Shown here: positions 26,903-35,009 of the stretch, piece by piece
Layout: each line of letters opens with the position of its first letter
Numbering within the stretch: the first letter of the stretch is position 1
From: Microbacterium wangchenii
Lineage (GTDB): Bacteria; Actinomycetota; Actinomycetes; Actinomycetales; Microbacteriaceae
Length of the DNA stretch: 64,000 nt
NCBI RefSeq assembly: GCF_004564355.1
Contig: NZ_CP038266.1
Span: 2,914,001 to 2,978,000 of the forward strand
Reading direction: 5' to 3'
Made by a program: the position numbers and the translations under genes
The notes under the pieces: generated by a model
What the model was told of the DNA's origin: nothing
Database searches by the model: none
Seen by the model: the letters and a program-made list of their open reading frames with translations, nothing else

Positions 26903-28878
26903 CGGACACTCTCCTCGATGCGGGCGGCGCGGGCGACGTCGATGCGGATGCAGCGGGCATCCCGACCCTCGCCGCGGTCCACCTGCGGGATGCGACCCAC
27001 ACGGCACGCGTCGGTGACGAAGCGGCACCGGGCGGCGAAATGGCAGCCCTCCGGCCACTGGCCCGGCGGCGGGACGACCCCGCCGATGGTGGGAAGCGGC
27101 TCTCCCTTGACGGCGTTGTGCGGATCGGATGCCTGCAGCGCCTGGGTGTAGGGATGCAGCGGATCGCGGAACATCTCCGACACGGTCGCGTGCTCGACCA
27201 CCTGCCCGGCGTACAGCACCACGGCGCGGTCGCAGATGTCGGCGACGACCCCCCAGTCGTGGGTGACGAAGAGGATCGCCATGCCCATCCGGCGCTGCAG
27301 CGCCCGGAGCAGGTCGAGGATCTCGGCCTGCACGGTCACATCCAGCGCCGTGGTGGGTTCGTCGGCGATGAGCAGCTGCGGCCGGCCGGCGAGGGCGATG
27401 GCGATGGCCACGCGCTGCGCCATGCCGCCGGAGACCTGGTGGGGGTACAGCGAGGCGACGTGCTGGGGGTCGGGCAGGCGCACCGCTGCGAGCAGATCGA
27501 CGGCGCGCTTGCGCGCGGCTCGCCAGCTGATCTTGTTGTGCGAGCGGATCACCTCGGCCAGCTGGAAGCCGATGCGGAACGCGGGGTCCAGCGCGACCAT
27601 CGGCTCCTGCGAGATCATCGCCATCTTGGTTCCCCGCAGCGCGCGGTACTGCGCCTGGGTGTAGCCGGAGATGTCGGCGCCCTCGAACCAGATCCGGCCC
27701 GACACGACGCGTCCGCCCTCGGCCAGCAGGCCGAGCACGGCCATCGCCGTCACGGTCTTGCCCGAGCCGGATTCGCCGACGAGCCCGACCGTCTCGCCGC
27801 GACGGATGTCGAAGTCCGCGCCGTCGACGACGATCGTTTCGTCGTCCCCGGAGCCGAATGCCACCGTCAGGCCGCGGACGGACAGCAGCGCGTCCGCCGG
27901 GGCCGGGGCCACCGGATCGACCGCCGCCGCGGCGGCGACGCGGGCAGCCTGCGCCTGACCCCGCGCTGCGCGCGAGCGGGACGTGGACGGGCGCATCGGG
28001 CGCTGGATGCCCTCGGCGTTGGCGTCGCGCACCGCGTCGCCGAGGAGGCCGAAGGCGAGGGTCGTGAGGGTGATGACGCCGGCGGTGGGCACGATCATCC
28101 ACGTGTGGAACTGCAGCATCGAGGAAGCCTCGCCCACCATCCCGCCCCACGTGGGCTCGGGCGGCGGCGGACCGAAGCCGAGGAAGGCCAGACCCGTCTG
28201 CACCCCCAGCGCGATGGCACTGAGCATGGCCGCCTGCACGATGATGACGCCGAGCGTGCGGGGGAAGATGTGCCGGACGAGGATCTGCAGACCACCGAGC
28301 CCGGTCGTGCGCGCGGCGTCGATGTACAACTCCTCCCGCACCCCGAGGGCGGCGCTGCGGATGACGCGCGCCGCGGAGGCCGACACGAGGACGCCGTAGA
28401 CGACCATCGCGGCGGCCATGCTGTTGCGGAAGATCGCCAGCACCGCGAGGGTCACGATGAGGTTGGGGATGGCCATGTTGATGTCGATGCATCGCATGAC
28501 GACGCGGTCGAACCATCCGCCGAAGTAGCCGGAAGCGATGCCCAGCGGAACCGCGATCACCAGGGCCACGATGAGCGCCTGCGCCACCCCGATGAGCGAC
28601 TCCTGGCCGCCGTAGAGCAGGCGGCTCAGCAGATCCCGGCCGAGGGCGTCCGTGCCGAGGGGGTACTCCGCGGAGGGCCCCTGCCGCACGGCGGTGAGCG
28701 ACTGCTTGAGCGGATCGTGCGGAGCCAGCACGGGTGCCAGCGCCGAGGCCAGCACGACTCCGGCGAGATACACCGCTGCCCCCGCGCCCAGCGGCCGGCG
28801 CATAACGTCGACGAAGAGGTTCCGCCGGTTGCTCGCCACGACGCGCGGCGATCCTTGACGACGACGACGCGCAGCCAT
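26899..28878 (-). CDS. fused dipeptide ABC permease-ATPase (DppC-DppD type)
   Basis: A 659-residue fusion. The N-terminal half (about 1-300) is a permease: LGTDALGRDLLSRLLYGGQE, spans such as ALIVALVIAVPLGIASGYFG, and the coupling loop EELYIDAARTTGLGGLQILV. An Ala/Arg-rich linker (about 300-345) follows. The C-terminal half is a complete ATPase: VGLVGESGSGKTVTAM, HQVSGGMAQRVAIAIAL, LLIADEPTTALD, and the Cys-containing tail CHFAARCRFVTDAC typical of oligopeptide ATPases. The frame is open throughout, so this is a real fusion and not two genes. Its start shares one base with the upstream stop (TGATG). Confidence 0.9.
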   Translation of the reverse strand: MAARRRRQGSPRVVASNRRNLFVDVMRRPLGAGAAVYLAGVVLASALAPVLAPHDPLKQSLTAVRQGPSAEYPLGTDALGRDLLSRLLYGGQESLIGVAQALIVALVIAVPLGIASGYFGGWFDRVVMRCIDINMAIPNLIVTLAVLAIFRNSMAAAMVVYGVLVSASAARVIRSAALGVREELYIDAARTTGLGGLQILVRHIFPRTLGVIIVQAAMLSAIALGVQTGLAFLGFGPPPPEPTWGGMVGEASSMLQFHTWMIVPTAGVITLTTLAFGLLGDAVRDANAEGIQRPMRPSTSRSRAARGQAQAARVAAAAAVDPVAPAPADALLSVRGLTVAFGSGDDETIVVDGADFDIRRGETVGLVGESGSGKTVTAMAVLGLLAEGGRVVSGRIWFEGADISGYTQAQYRALRGTKMAMISQEPMVALDPAFRIGFQLAEVIRSHNKISWRAARKRAVDLLAAVRLPDPQHVASLYPHQVSGGMAQRVAIAIALAGRPQLLIADEPTTALDVTVQAEILDLLRALQRRMGMAILFVTHDWGVVADICDRAVVLYAGQVVEHATVSEMFRDPLHPYTQALQASDPHNAVKGEPLPTIGGVVPPPGQWPEGCHFAARCRFVTDACRVGRIPQVDRGEGRDARCIRIDVARAARIEESVR

Positions 28879-29852
28879 CAGGCGGCCCTCACCTTCGGGT
28901 TGAGAACCCCGTAGACGATGTCGACGAGGAGGTTGATGAAGACGGTGATGAGTGTGAAGAGCACCCCGATGCCCAGCAGAACGGGCAGGTCGTGGTTCAG
29001 CGTCGCCTGCGTCGCCATGGTCCCCAGCCCGGGGAGGACGAAGACGTTCTCGACGAAGACGGTGCCCGTCAGCGACGCGATCGCACCGATGCCCAGAACG
29101 GTCACGGCGGGGATCGCGGCGTTCTTGAGGACGTGCCGCAGCACGATCGACGTCTCGCTCACCCCGTTCGCGCGGAGGAAGCGCACATAGTCCTTCGCCA
29201 GCGCGTCCTTCGCGGAGTCGCGCACCTGCTTGGCCACGAGGGTCGTTCCACCCAGGCTCAGCGCGAAGACGGGCAGGACGAGCGTCCACAGCCATCCCCC
29301 GAGGCTCACGTGAAGCGGCACGTAGCCGGTGGCGGGGAAGATACGGACGGTGACCGCCAGCAGCGACACCGCGAAGATCGCGATCGCGAAGCCGGGGACG
29401 GCGAGTCCCACCAGCGAGATCGCGTCGAGCACGCGGCCGAGCCATCCGCCGCGCAGGGCGCTCGCCAGCCCCAGCACGATGCCGACCACGCCGATGGCGA
29501 GCGTGGAGAGCACCATGAGCGAGAGGGTGACGGGGAGTCGCCCCGCCAGGATCGAGGTGACCGGCTCGCCGCTGTAGATCGACGAGCCCAGGTCGCCCTG
29601 CAGCGCGTTGAGCGCCCAGTTGAAGTACTGCTGGATCGGCGGCAGATCCAGGCCGAGCTGCTTGCGCAGCGCGGCCACAGCCTCCGGCGATGCGTTCTCG
29701 CCCAGGATCGTGCGCGCCTGATCGCCGGGCACGAGAGAAGCCAGCAGGAACATGATGATCGAGACGACCAGCACCATCGGAATCACCAGGAGAAGGCGCT
29801 TGCCCAACATCCCAATCAAGTTCAGCCTCCTCGCCAAACGGCGGGCCTCCAT
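28878..29852 (-). CDS. peptide ABC transporter permease (DppB type)
   Basis: A 324-residue inner-membrane permease. The N-terminal span is LLLVIPMVLVVSIIMFLLAS. Then LVPGDQARTILGENASPEAV and LGLDLPPIQQYFNWALNALQ (both typical of DppB/OppB) follow, with the coupling loop KDALAKDYVRFLRANGVSET. I kept the ATG at 29852, which has aagggg just upstream, but an ATG at 29810 (MLGKRLLL) is possible. It is the first gene of the importer operon, behind the promoter with two MarR-type palindromes. Confidence 0.92.
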   Translation of the reverse strand: MEARRLARRLNLIGMLGKRLLLVIPMVLVVSIIMFLLASLVPGDQARTILGENASPEAVAALRKQLGLDLPPIQQYFNWALNALQGDLGSSIYSGEPVTSILAGRLPVTLSLMVLSTLAIGVVGIVLGLASALRGGWLGRVLDAISLVGLAVPGFAIAIFAVSLLAVTVRIFPATGYVPLHVSLGGWLWTLVLPVFALSLGGTTLVAKQVRDSAKDALAKDYVRFLRANGVSETSIVLRHVLKNAAIPAVTVLGIGAIASLTGTVFVENVFVLPGLGTMATQATLNHDLPVLLGIGVLFTLITVFINLLVDIVYGVLNPKVRAA

Positions 29853-29870
29853 GGCCCCTTCGGCGAGAGT

Positions 29871-29901
29871 ATCAAGTGACTAGATATTGATCAAGTTTGA
29901 T
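29871..29901. promoter_or_regulatory. two MarR-type palindromes in the transporter promoter
   Basis: atcaagtgactagat (29871-29885) equals the 22254 site except for the central base and one arm mismatch. atcaagtttgat (29890-29901) is a second, perfect 12-bp version. They cover the region just upstream of the dppB-like start and downstream of the MarR stop. Confidence 0.65.
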
Positions 29902-29945
29902 GACACAACAAATGTCTCGTGCTCACTGCGGGGGTCCGCGCGGAG

Positions 29946-30440
29946 CTATCGGGCAGGCGAGGAGATGGGGCTGCCCAGCCCCGCGGCGGCGAGGCGCAGC
30001 AGTGACATCAGCTCGCTGCGCTGCTCACCGGTCATCTCCTGACACATCTGGTTCTCCAGGTCGTTCGCATCGCGTTCGCACGCGTCGATCACCCGGCGCC
30101 CCTCGTCGGTGAGCTCGATGAGGAGCACGCGTCCGTGGTCTCGGGAGGGGTGGCGCTGCACGAGCTCGCGCTCGAGCAGCCCCTGCACGATCTGGTTGCC
30201 CGCCTGCGGTGTCACACCCGTCCACCGCGACACTTCGGCGCTGGAGAGGTTCGGCAGCCGCTTGAGGGCGAACATCGCGACGTACTCCGCGTGGCTCACG
30301 CCGTGCTCCTGGATCCGCCGCTGCAGCTGGCCGGAGAACTGCTTGGACACGTGCCGCAGCGCGTGCCGCAGCGTCGGCTCCGGGCTGACGGAGGGGGAGG
30401 GTTCCACACGACGTGTCACACACCGATCAAACCACCACAT
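29946..30440 (-). CDS. MarR-family transcriptional regulator
   Basis: A 164-residue winged-helix regulator. The dimer helices lie at both ends. The HTH is LSSAEVSRWTGVTPQAGNQI (about 75-95) and the wing is RHPSRDHGRVLLIELTDEGR. The ATG follows ggaggggcg. The two matching palindromes (22254 and 29871) near otherwise unlinked promoters make this the probable regulator of the transporter operon and of the CaiB/CapA pair. The ligand is unknown. Confidence 0.9.
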   Translation of the reverse strand: MWWFDRCVTRRVEPSPSVSPEPTLRHALRHVSKQFSGQLQRRIQEHGVSHAEYVAMFALKRLPNLSSAEVSRWTGVTPQAGNQIVQGLLERELVQRHPSRDHGRVLLIELTDEGRRVIDACERDANDLENQMCQEMTGEQRSELMSLLRLAAAGLGSPISSPAR

Positions 30441-30478
30441 CGCCCCTCCGGGGCGTTCGCCGGCGTGACGCGGCGGGA

Positions 30479-31036
30479 TCAGCGCAGGAACTGGGCTGGG
30501 TCGAATTCGTCGATCGGGATGATCCGCACGCGCGGCAGCTGCGCGTCGAAGGCGCCGACGTCGAACTCGAGGTCGTAGAAGCGCAGGCCGGGGATGGCGG
30601 CGAAGGCGGAGTTGCGGAACTCTTCGAACGCCAGCACGCCCAGGCGCCGGGATCCGTCGGCGAGCGCGCCGACGTCGTCGACGAAGTCACCATCGTGGCT
30701 GACGAGCATGACGTCGTCTTCGCGGTCGCGCAGCGCCTGCAGCGTCCGCTGGATGGCGATGTCGACGACCTTCTCGTGCTGCTCCCCCGACAGCGGCACC
30801 GGCTGGTAGCCGATCGCGAGCAGGGCCTGCACGAACGGCATCGGGAGGTTGGTGGAGGCGTTCAGGAAGAACAGGCCCCGCACCTCCTGGTTCCACGCGT
30901 CGGCGGCGAAGCTCAGGATGCGGTCCCACCGCGGCCGCTCCTCCGGCTGAGGACGGCGCCCCAGGATGGAGCCGCCCAGAGTGGCGTCGATGTTCTCGCC
31001 GTCCACGAGCACCCATGTCTTGCGGTCCTCGACCAC
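30479..31036 (-). CDS. NYN-domain (PIN-like) RNase-type protein
   Basis: A 185-residue single-domain protein of the NYN/PIN-like nuclease fold. The first acidic residue is in WVLVDGENIDATLGG (about 8-22), the second acidic cluster in VDIAIQRTLQALRDREDD, and the third in MLVSHDGDFVDDVGALADG. All the expected metal-binding Asp residues are present. Such proteins are usually RNases, and the target is unknown. The GTG start has ggaggagg upstream. It is followed by a terminal gap and then MarR, with no evident operon partner. Confidence 0.85.
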   Translation of the reverse strand: MVEDRKTWVLVDGENIDATLGGSILGRRPQPEERPRWDRILSFAADAWNQEVRGLFFLNASTNLPMPFVQALLAIGYQPVPLSGEQHEKVVDIAIQRTLQALRDREDDVMLVSHDGDFVDDVGALADGSRRLGVLAFEEFRNSAFAAIPGLRFYDLEFDVGAFDAQLPRVRIIPIDEFDPAQFLR

Positions 31037-31124
31037 GGCAGCCTCCTCCGCGCGCAGCGCGCACCCGCCTCATCCTATGCCGCGGCATCCGCCCGTCCCG
31101 CGGCCGCCCCGTCCATCCGTCGGC

Positions 31125-31195
31125 CGCGAGACTGCACGGACCCGACGAGACCGCGGCCTTATGTCGCGGTCTCGCCGGTGGGCAGCAGTCTCGCG
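31125..31195. repeat. four-arm palindromic element, CGAGAC family, copy 1
   Basis: Outer arms cgcgagactgc (31125-31135) and complement (31185-31195) pair for 11 bp. Inner arms cgagaccgcg (31146-31155) and complement (31165-31174) pair for 10 bp, again four copies of one motif, nested. The stop codon of the ANL ligase gene (31159-31161) lies in the inner loop. Confidence 0.75.
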
Positions 31196-32592
31196 GGGAT
31201 GGGGGCGGGGGTGGGGGTCGCGGCGGGGGTGGGGGCGGGGGCGGCGGAGCGGTAGCGGCGGGGCTTGCCGTCGCCGAGGTCGGCGACGCGCTCGACGCGC
31301 TCGACCTCGAGCGGCTGGCGGAGGAGGGCGCGGAGGGCCTCGGCCACGGCATCCGCGTCGCCGCCGGCGATGCGCGCCCGCACCCGCCCGTCGGCGGACT
31401 GCTCGACGCTCCACCCGTGCGCGCCGTGCGCCTGCAGCTGCTGCGTGAGGTCCACGCACGGGATGCGGCCGCCCTCACCGCTGACGAACACGGTGTGCTC
31501 GCGGCCCTCGAGATCCGCGATGCCGACACCGCCGCCGGGAAGCGGCACGAGCCGCCCGAAATCGCCGGTGCGGTAGCGCACCAACGGCAGGAGCGGGTTC
31601 TCCCCCGCCGTCACCGTGATCTCCCCCACCTCGCCCTCGGCGACCGGACGCCCGTCCGGGCCGAGGGCCTCCACGAGCACGCGACGATCGAGCACCCGGA
31701 AGGGCCCGTCGTCGGTGCGCACGGCGAGGGGGCGGGTCTCGTGCAGTCCGTACACGTCGAAGACGGGGCATCCGAACGCCGCCTCCAGGTCGGCCCGCAG
31801 CGGTGCGGCCAGCGCCATCGCCCCCGAGAACAGCGCCAGCGGCCGGACGACACCCCGCAGGTCGGGGGCGAGGAGTTCGGCGAGGCTGGTCGGGTTGCCC
31901 GTGATGACCTGCGGGTCGGCGTCGCGGAGGAAGGCGGCGCGGTCGGATGCCGCCTCCCACGCATGCGCGGCGAGGTTGAGCCGCGCCATCGCGCGCTGGT
32001 CGAACCCGCTCACGAGCGACACGTACGTGAACGCCTGCCGCTGGTGCACGACCGAGACCAGCGCGAGACGCTCCCCGTCCGGTCGCCAGTGCACCCCGGC
32101 ACCGGACACGAGCCCGACGAGGTGGTGGAAGCCGCGGGCGACCTCTTCGACGTCGTCGGGAATCCGCAGGGCCGCGCCCGTCGACCCCGAGCTCGTGCCG
32201 TGCAGGATGCGCCCGAGGTCGGCGTCCAGCGGCACGAACGCGGCGATGTCGGCGGCCAGATGCGCGCGGCCGATCGGCGGGAAGTCGGCGAGGGTGTGCA
32301 GACCCGGCATGCCCCGGTAATAGAGGAGCCTGCGGGCGGTCTCGAGGTGCTCCGCCAGCCACCCCTGCGTCGGCAGCGGCGTGCGCACCCGGTCGAGCAT
32401 GTCGGGCGTGACGCGGTCACCGGTCTCGTGCACCCACCGCGGGGCGGCGGGATGTGTCCGCCAGCGGTGCAGGCGAGCCGCTCCGGCGGCGTCCATCGTG
32501 GGCCACCGCTCGGCGTCGGTGAGCACCGCCGCCCCGCCCGCGGCGTACTCGGCGAGCGCGAGCGGATCGTCGGATGCGACAGGGTCACTCAC
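31159..32592 (-). CDS. ANL-superfamily adenylate-forming ligase (PaaK-like)
   Basis: A 477-residue enzyme that should adenylate a carboxylate with ATP. All core motifs are present: P-loop HGTSSGSTGAAL (TSSGSTG 133-139), YGLHE (281-285), YRTGD (340-344) and the C-terminal-domain Lys in GDGKPRRY (441-447). The fold is closest to phenylacetate-CoA-ligase-like proteins. The last 27 residues are Pro/Ala/Thr-rich and partly encoded by the palindromic element. The GTG overlaps the upstream stop by eight bases. It is last in the MoxR-vWA operon. The acceptor (CoA, a protein or a small molecule) is unknown. Confidence 0.82.
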   Translation of the reverse strand: MSDPVASDDPLALAEYAAGGAAVLTDAERWPTMDAAGAARLHRWRTHPAAPRWVHETGDRVTPDMLDRVRTPLPTQGWLAEHLETARRLLYYRGMPGLHTLADFPPIGRAHLAADIAAFVPLDADLGRILHGTSSGSTGAALRIPDDVEEVARGFHHLVGLVSGAGVHWRPDGERLALVSVVHQRQAFTYVSLVSGFDQRAMARLNLAAHAWEAASDRAAFLRDADPQVITGNPTSLAELLAPDLRGVVRPLALFSGAMALAAPLRADLEAAFGCPVFDVYGLHETRPLAVRTDDGPFRVLDRRVLVEALGPDGRPVAEGEVGEITVTAGENPLLPLVRYRTGDFGRLVPLPGGGVGIADLEGREHTVFVSGEGGRIPCVDLTQQLQAHGAHGWSVEQSADGRVRARIAGGDADAVAEALRALLRQPLEVERVERVADLGDGKPRRYRSAAPAPTPAATPTPAPIPARLLPTGETAT

Positions 32593-33193
32593 TGGAGTAC
32601 CTCGCGGCAGCCTCCCTCGCCCGCGCCTCGTTGAGTCGGCGCGCGATCTCTGCTCGGTGCCGATGAGCCTCGTACGCCTCGGCGAGTGCGCTGTTGCGGC
32701 GCAGGGAGTCGCGCGCCTCCAGCAGCGCCCGCGCGGTGGCCGCATCCTCCCCCGCGGGGAAGTGCCCGCACCACAGCAGGAACATGCGCACGGCCTCCTC
32801 GCGACGCTCCTCGTCGGAGAGCCACTCGAGCGGGTCGGTGACAGGCGCCAGGCGCAGCGCGAGCACATCGACGGCGGATGTCCCGGTGACGTACTGCAGC
32901 GGAGGATCGAACGGCTCGACGGTGCTCTCACTGGCCAGGAGCCACAGGGCCAGCGCGGCGCCCTGGCGGACGCGCCGGTCCTGCGCATACGAGGCGGCCA
33001 CGACGGGACGGCCCAGCACGTCACCGGCGAGCGCCTGGATCGAGACGCGATCGTCGAGGAACGCCCGCGGCACGCTCGACAGGCGCGCGGCGACGGCGGC
33101 GAGCGAGGGTCCCGGTCGCGCGGCCGCCCATGCCGCGTCGTCGGACTGCGCCATCGACACCCACACCTCGAGCAGTTCGCCGGACTCAGCCAT
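32585..33193 (-). CDS. uncharacterised protein of the MoxR-vWA operon (202 residues)
   Basis: Helix-rich soluble protein without signal or membrane span. I do not recognise the family. Notable parts are LLEVWVSMAQSDDAAWAAAR at the N-terminus, RRVRQGAALALWLLASESTV and REEAVRMFLLWCGHFPAGED in the middle, and a highly charged C-terminal helix (RHRAEIARRLNEARAREAAA) that may be a coiled coil. The ATG overlaps the vWA stop by eight bases, and the stop overlaps the ligase start. Tight coupling implies a stoichiometric partner of one neighbour, which is an inference. Confidence 0.7.
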   Translation of the reverse strand: MAESGELLEVWVSMAQSDDAAWAAARPGPSLAAVAARLSSVPRAFLDDRVSIQALAGDVLGRPVVAASYAQDRRVRQGAALALWLLASESTVEPFDPPLQYVTGTSAVDVLALRLAPVTDPLEWLSDEERREEAVRMFLLWCGHFPAGEDAATARALLEARDSLRRNSALAEAYEAHRHRAEIARRLNEARAREAAARYSSE

Positions 33194-35009
33194 GCAGCAC
33201 CTCCGCCAGTCGTGCGCACACGCGGGGTGCGTCATCCATCCGCTCCAGGTACAGGGTGTCGTAGCCGGCTTCGCGCGCGAGCGGCTCGATGCGGCGCGCC
33301 CACGCCAGGACGACCAGCGTGCCGGTCGTGAGTTTGCCGCGCGTGGCGGCCGCGACCCCCGCGAACGGCTCGTTCCCGTCGCCGAACATCGAGGTGAGCC
33401 CGTCGTCCGACAGCACCACGAGGTGCCGCCGCTCGCCGTCGCGCGGGGGCGCCAGCGGCGCGTACCGACGCTGGAGGAGGTCGAGCGGGAAGGACGTCGA
33501 GCCGCCGAAGTACTCCGCGAGGTCGCCGACGACGCGGGCCGGATCGCGGACGAACCCATCGCCGCCGGCGACCTGTCCGGGGCCGGAGAAGCTCGTCACC
33601 CGCACGCGCCCGCCTCCCCGCAGCACCGAGAGCGCGAGGATCATCCCGGCCAGCACCGCCGGGGAGCCGGTGCGCGGGCGCGCCATGGAGCCGGAGGAGT
33701 CGATGTACAGGTCGAGCTCGACGCTGCCCTCCTGCGGCTCGGGGTCGTCGTCGAGCCAGGATCGGCGCCGCGTGGTGACCCCCGGGACCACGTCGGCTCC
33801 GGCCTGCAGCGTCGCGGCCCAGTCGAGGTCGGAGAGGTCGTCGCCGCTCTCCCACTTCTCCAGCGGGCCGGGCAGATCGGATGCGGGGCGCGCGGGGATG
33901 CGCTGGGTCACCGGACGCACCCATGGCGCCGCCTGCGCGCGGTACCACGCGGCCACGACGGCGTCGGGATCGGACGCCGCGTACAGCTCGAGCGTGCGGG
34001 CCACATCCAGCCGCTGGCCGCGGCCCGTGCCGTCGTCGGCGCGTCCGGCGCGGTCGGGTATCGCCCCGTGCAGGCGGGGGTCGCCCAGCACCCGGCCGAG
34101 TTCGCCGGCGGTCGCGGGTGCGTCGTCGGCGGCGCACGCTCCCCCGGGCACGCCGGCGGCGCCGCCCGAGCGGCGCTCCTCCACGAGGTAGGGGGCGGCC
34201 AGCACGCCGAAGCGCAGCGCGCCGCCCACCGGGTCGGCCGCGAAGGCGCGCACGATCCCGGCGAGCAGATCCGCGTCGAGCACCGGATGCGTCGTGATGG
34301 CGCCGTCCAGCTCCGCCGCGACCCGCTCGGCCTCCCGGCGGGCTGCCCGCAGGGCCACCTCCTTCTCGCGGAATCGCTCCGGGATCTTCTCCAGCGGGAC
34401 CTCCGTGATCCGCGCCCGTGCGGTTGCCGCGGGGGGAGCTGCCGGCGGATCCGGAGTCGCCAGCGCCCCGGGCGGAAGGTTCCAGAGCAGTTCGTAGGTG
34501 CGCAGGTACAGCCACCACAGGCGGCTGGACGATTCGCGCGACGGGCGGTACAGGGCACGCCCCAGCCGGACGATCCCCGGCTCTGCTCCCTCGCCGTCGC
34601 GTCGCCGCTGGAGCAGGCCGACGCGCGTGTTCACGAGGACGTCGGTCCACAGGTTGGACAGCAGCGCGACATCGTCGTCACGCACCGATTCGGCCCCCGA
34701 TGCCACAAGCGCCCGGGCGAGCTGATGGCGGATCTTGAGGGCATCGATGCGGGTGCTCGGCGCCAGCACGTGGTGGCCCAGTTCGTGGGCGAAGACGCTC
34801 TCCAGCTCACCCGCGCCACCGAGCTCGCGCACTCTCTCGGTGTCGACGGTGATCGAGGGCGGGAAGGTGAACCACGCCGGAGCGCCCTGGCCGGCTCCGG
34901 GCCTCAGCTCGGCGTCGTGCATGTGCACGCCCCACAGCGCCAGCGCGCGATCCCACGCTGCACGCGCGTCGCCGATCAGCGGGATCGACGTGGCCGCGCC
35001 CGGCGTCAC
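33186..35009 (-). CDS. metallopeptidase-vWA protein (DUF2201-like)
   Basis: A 607-residue soluble protein. An N-terminal zinc-peptidase-type domain has LESVFAHELGHHVLAPSTRI (HELGH at 75-79). A roughly 300-residue helical, Arg/Glu-rich middle follows. The C-terminal von Willebrand A domain holds the MIDAS DSSGSM (437-442) and later DDGLTSMFGDGNEPF. The arrangement matches the putative-metallopeptidase/VWA-like DUF2201 family that accompanies MoxR ATPases. The GTG overlaps the upstream stop as GTGA. It probably serves as the metal-dependent adaptor or peptidase partner of the AAA+ protein. Confidence 0.85.
   Translation of the reverse strand: MTPGAATSIPLIGDARAAWDRALALWGVHMHDAELRPGAGQGAPAWFTFPPSITVDTERVRELGGAGELESVFAHELGHHVLAPSTRIDALKIRHQLARALVASGAESVRDDDVALLSNLWTDVLVNTRVGLLQRRRDGEGAEPGIVRLGRALYRPSRESSSRLWWLYLRTYELLWNLPPGALATPDPPAAPPAATARARITEVPLEKIPERFREKEVALRAARREAERVAAELDGAITTHPVLDADLLAGIVRAFAADPVGGALRFGVLAAPYLVEERRSGGAAGVPGGACAADDAPATAGELGRVLGDPRLHGAIPDRAGRADDGTGRGQRLDVARTLELYAASDPDAVVAAWYRAQAAPWVRPVTQRIPARPASDLPGPLEKWESGDDLSDLDWAATLQAGADVVPGVTTRRRSWLDDDPEPQEGSVELDLYIDSSGSMARPRTGSPAVLAGMILALSVLRGGGRVRVTSFSGPGQVAGGDGFVRDPARVVGDLAEYFGGSTSFPLDLLQRRYAPLAPPRDGERRHLVVLSDDGLTSMFGDGNEPFAGVAAATRGKLTTGTLVVLAWARRIEPLAREAGYDTLYLERMDDAPRVCARLAEVLHG

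Noticed and set aside
26794..28914. Long open frame on the plus strand over the importer operon
   Set aside because: Antisense to complete ABC genes with clear motifs. The composition is repetitive His/Arg/Asp. No sign of coding.
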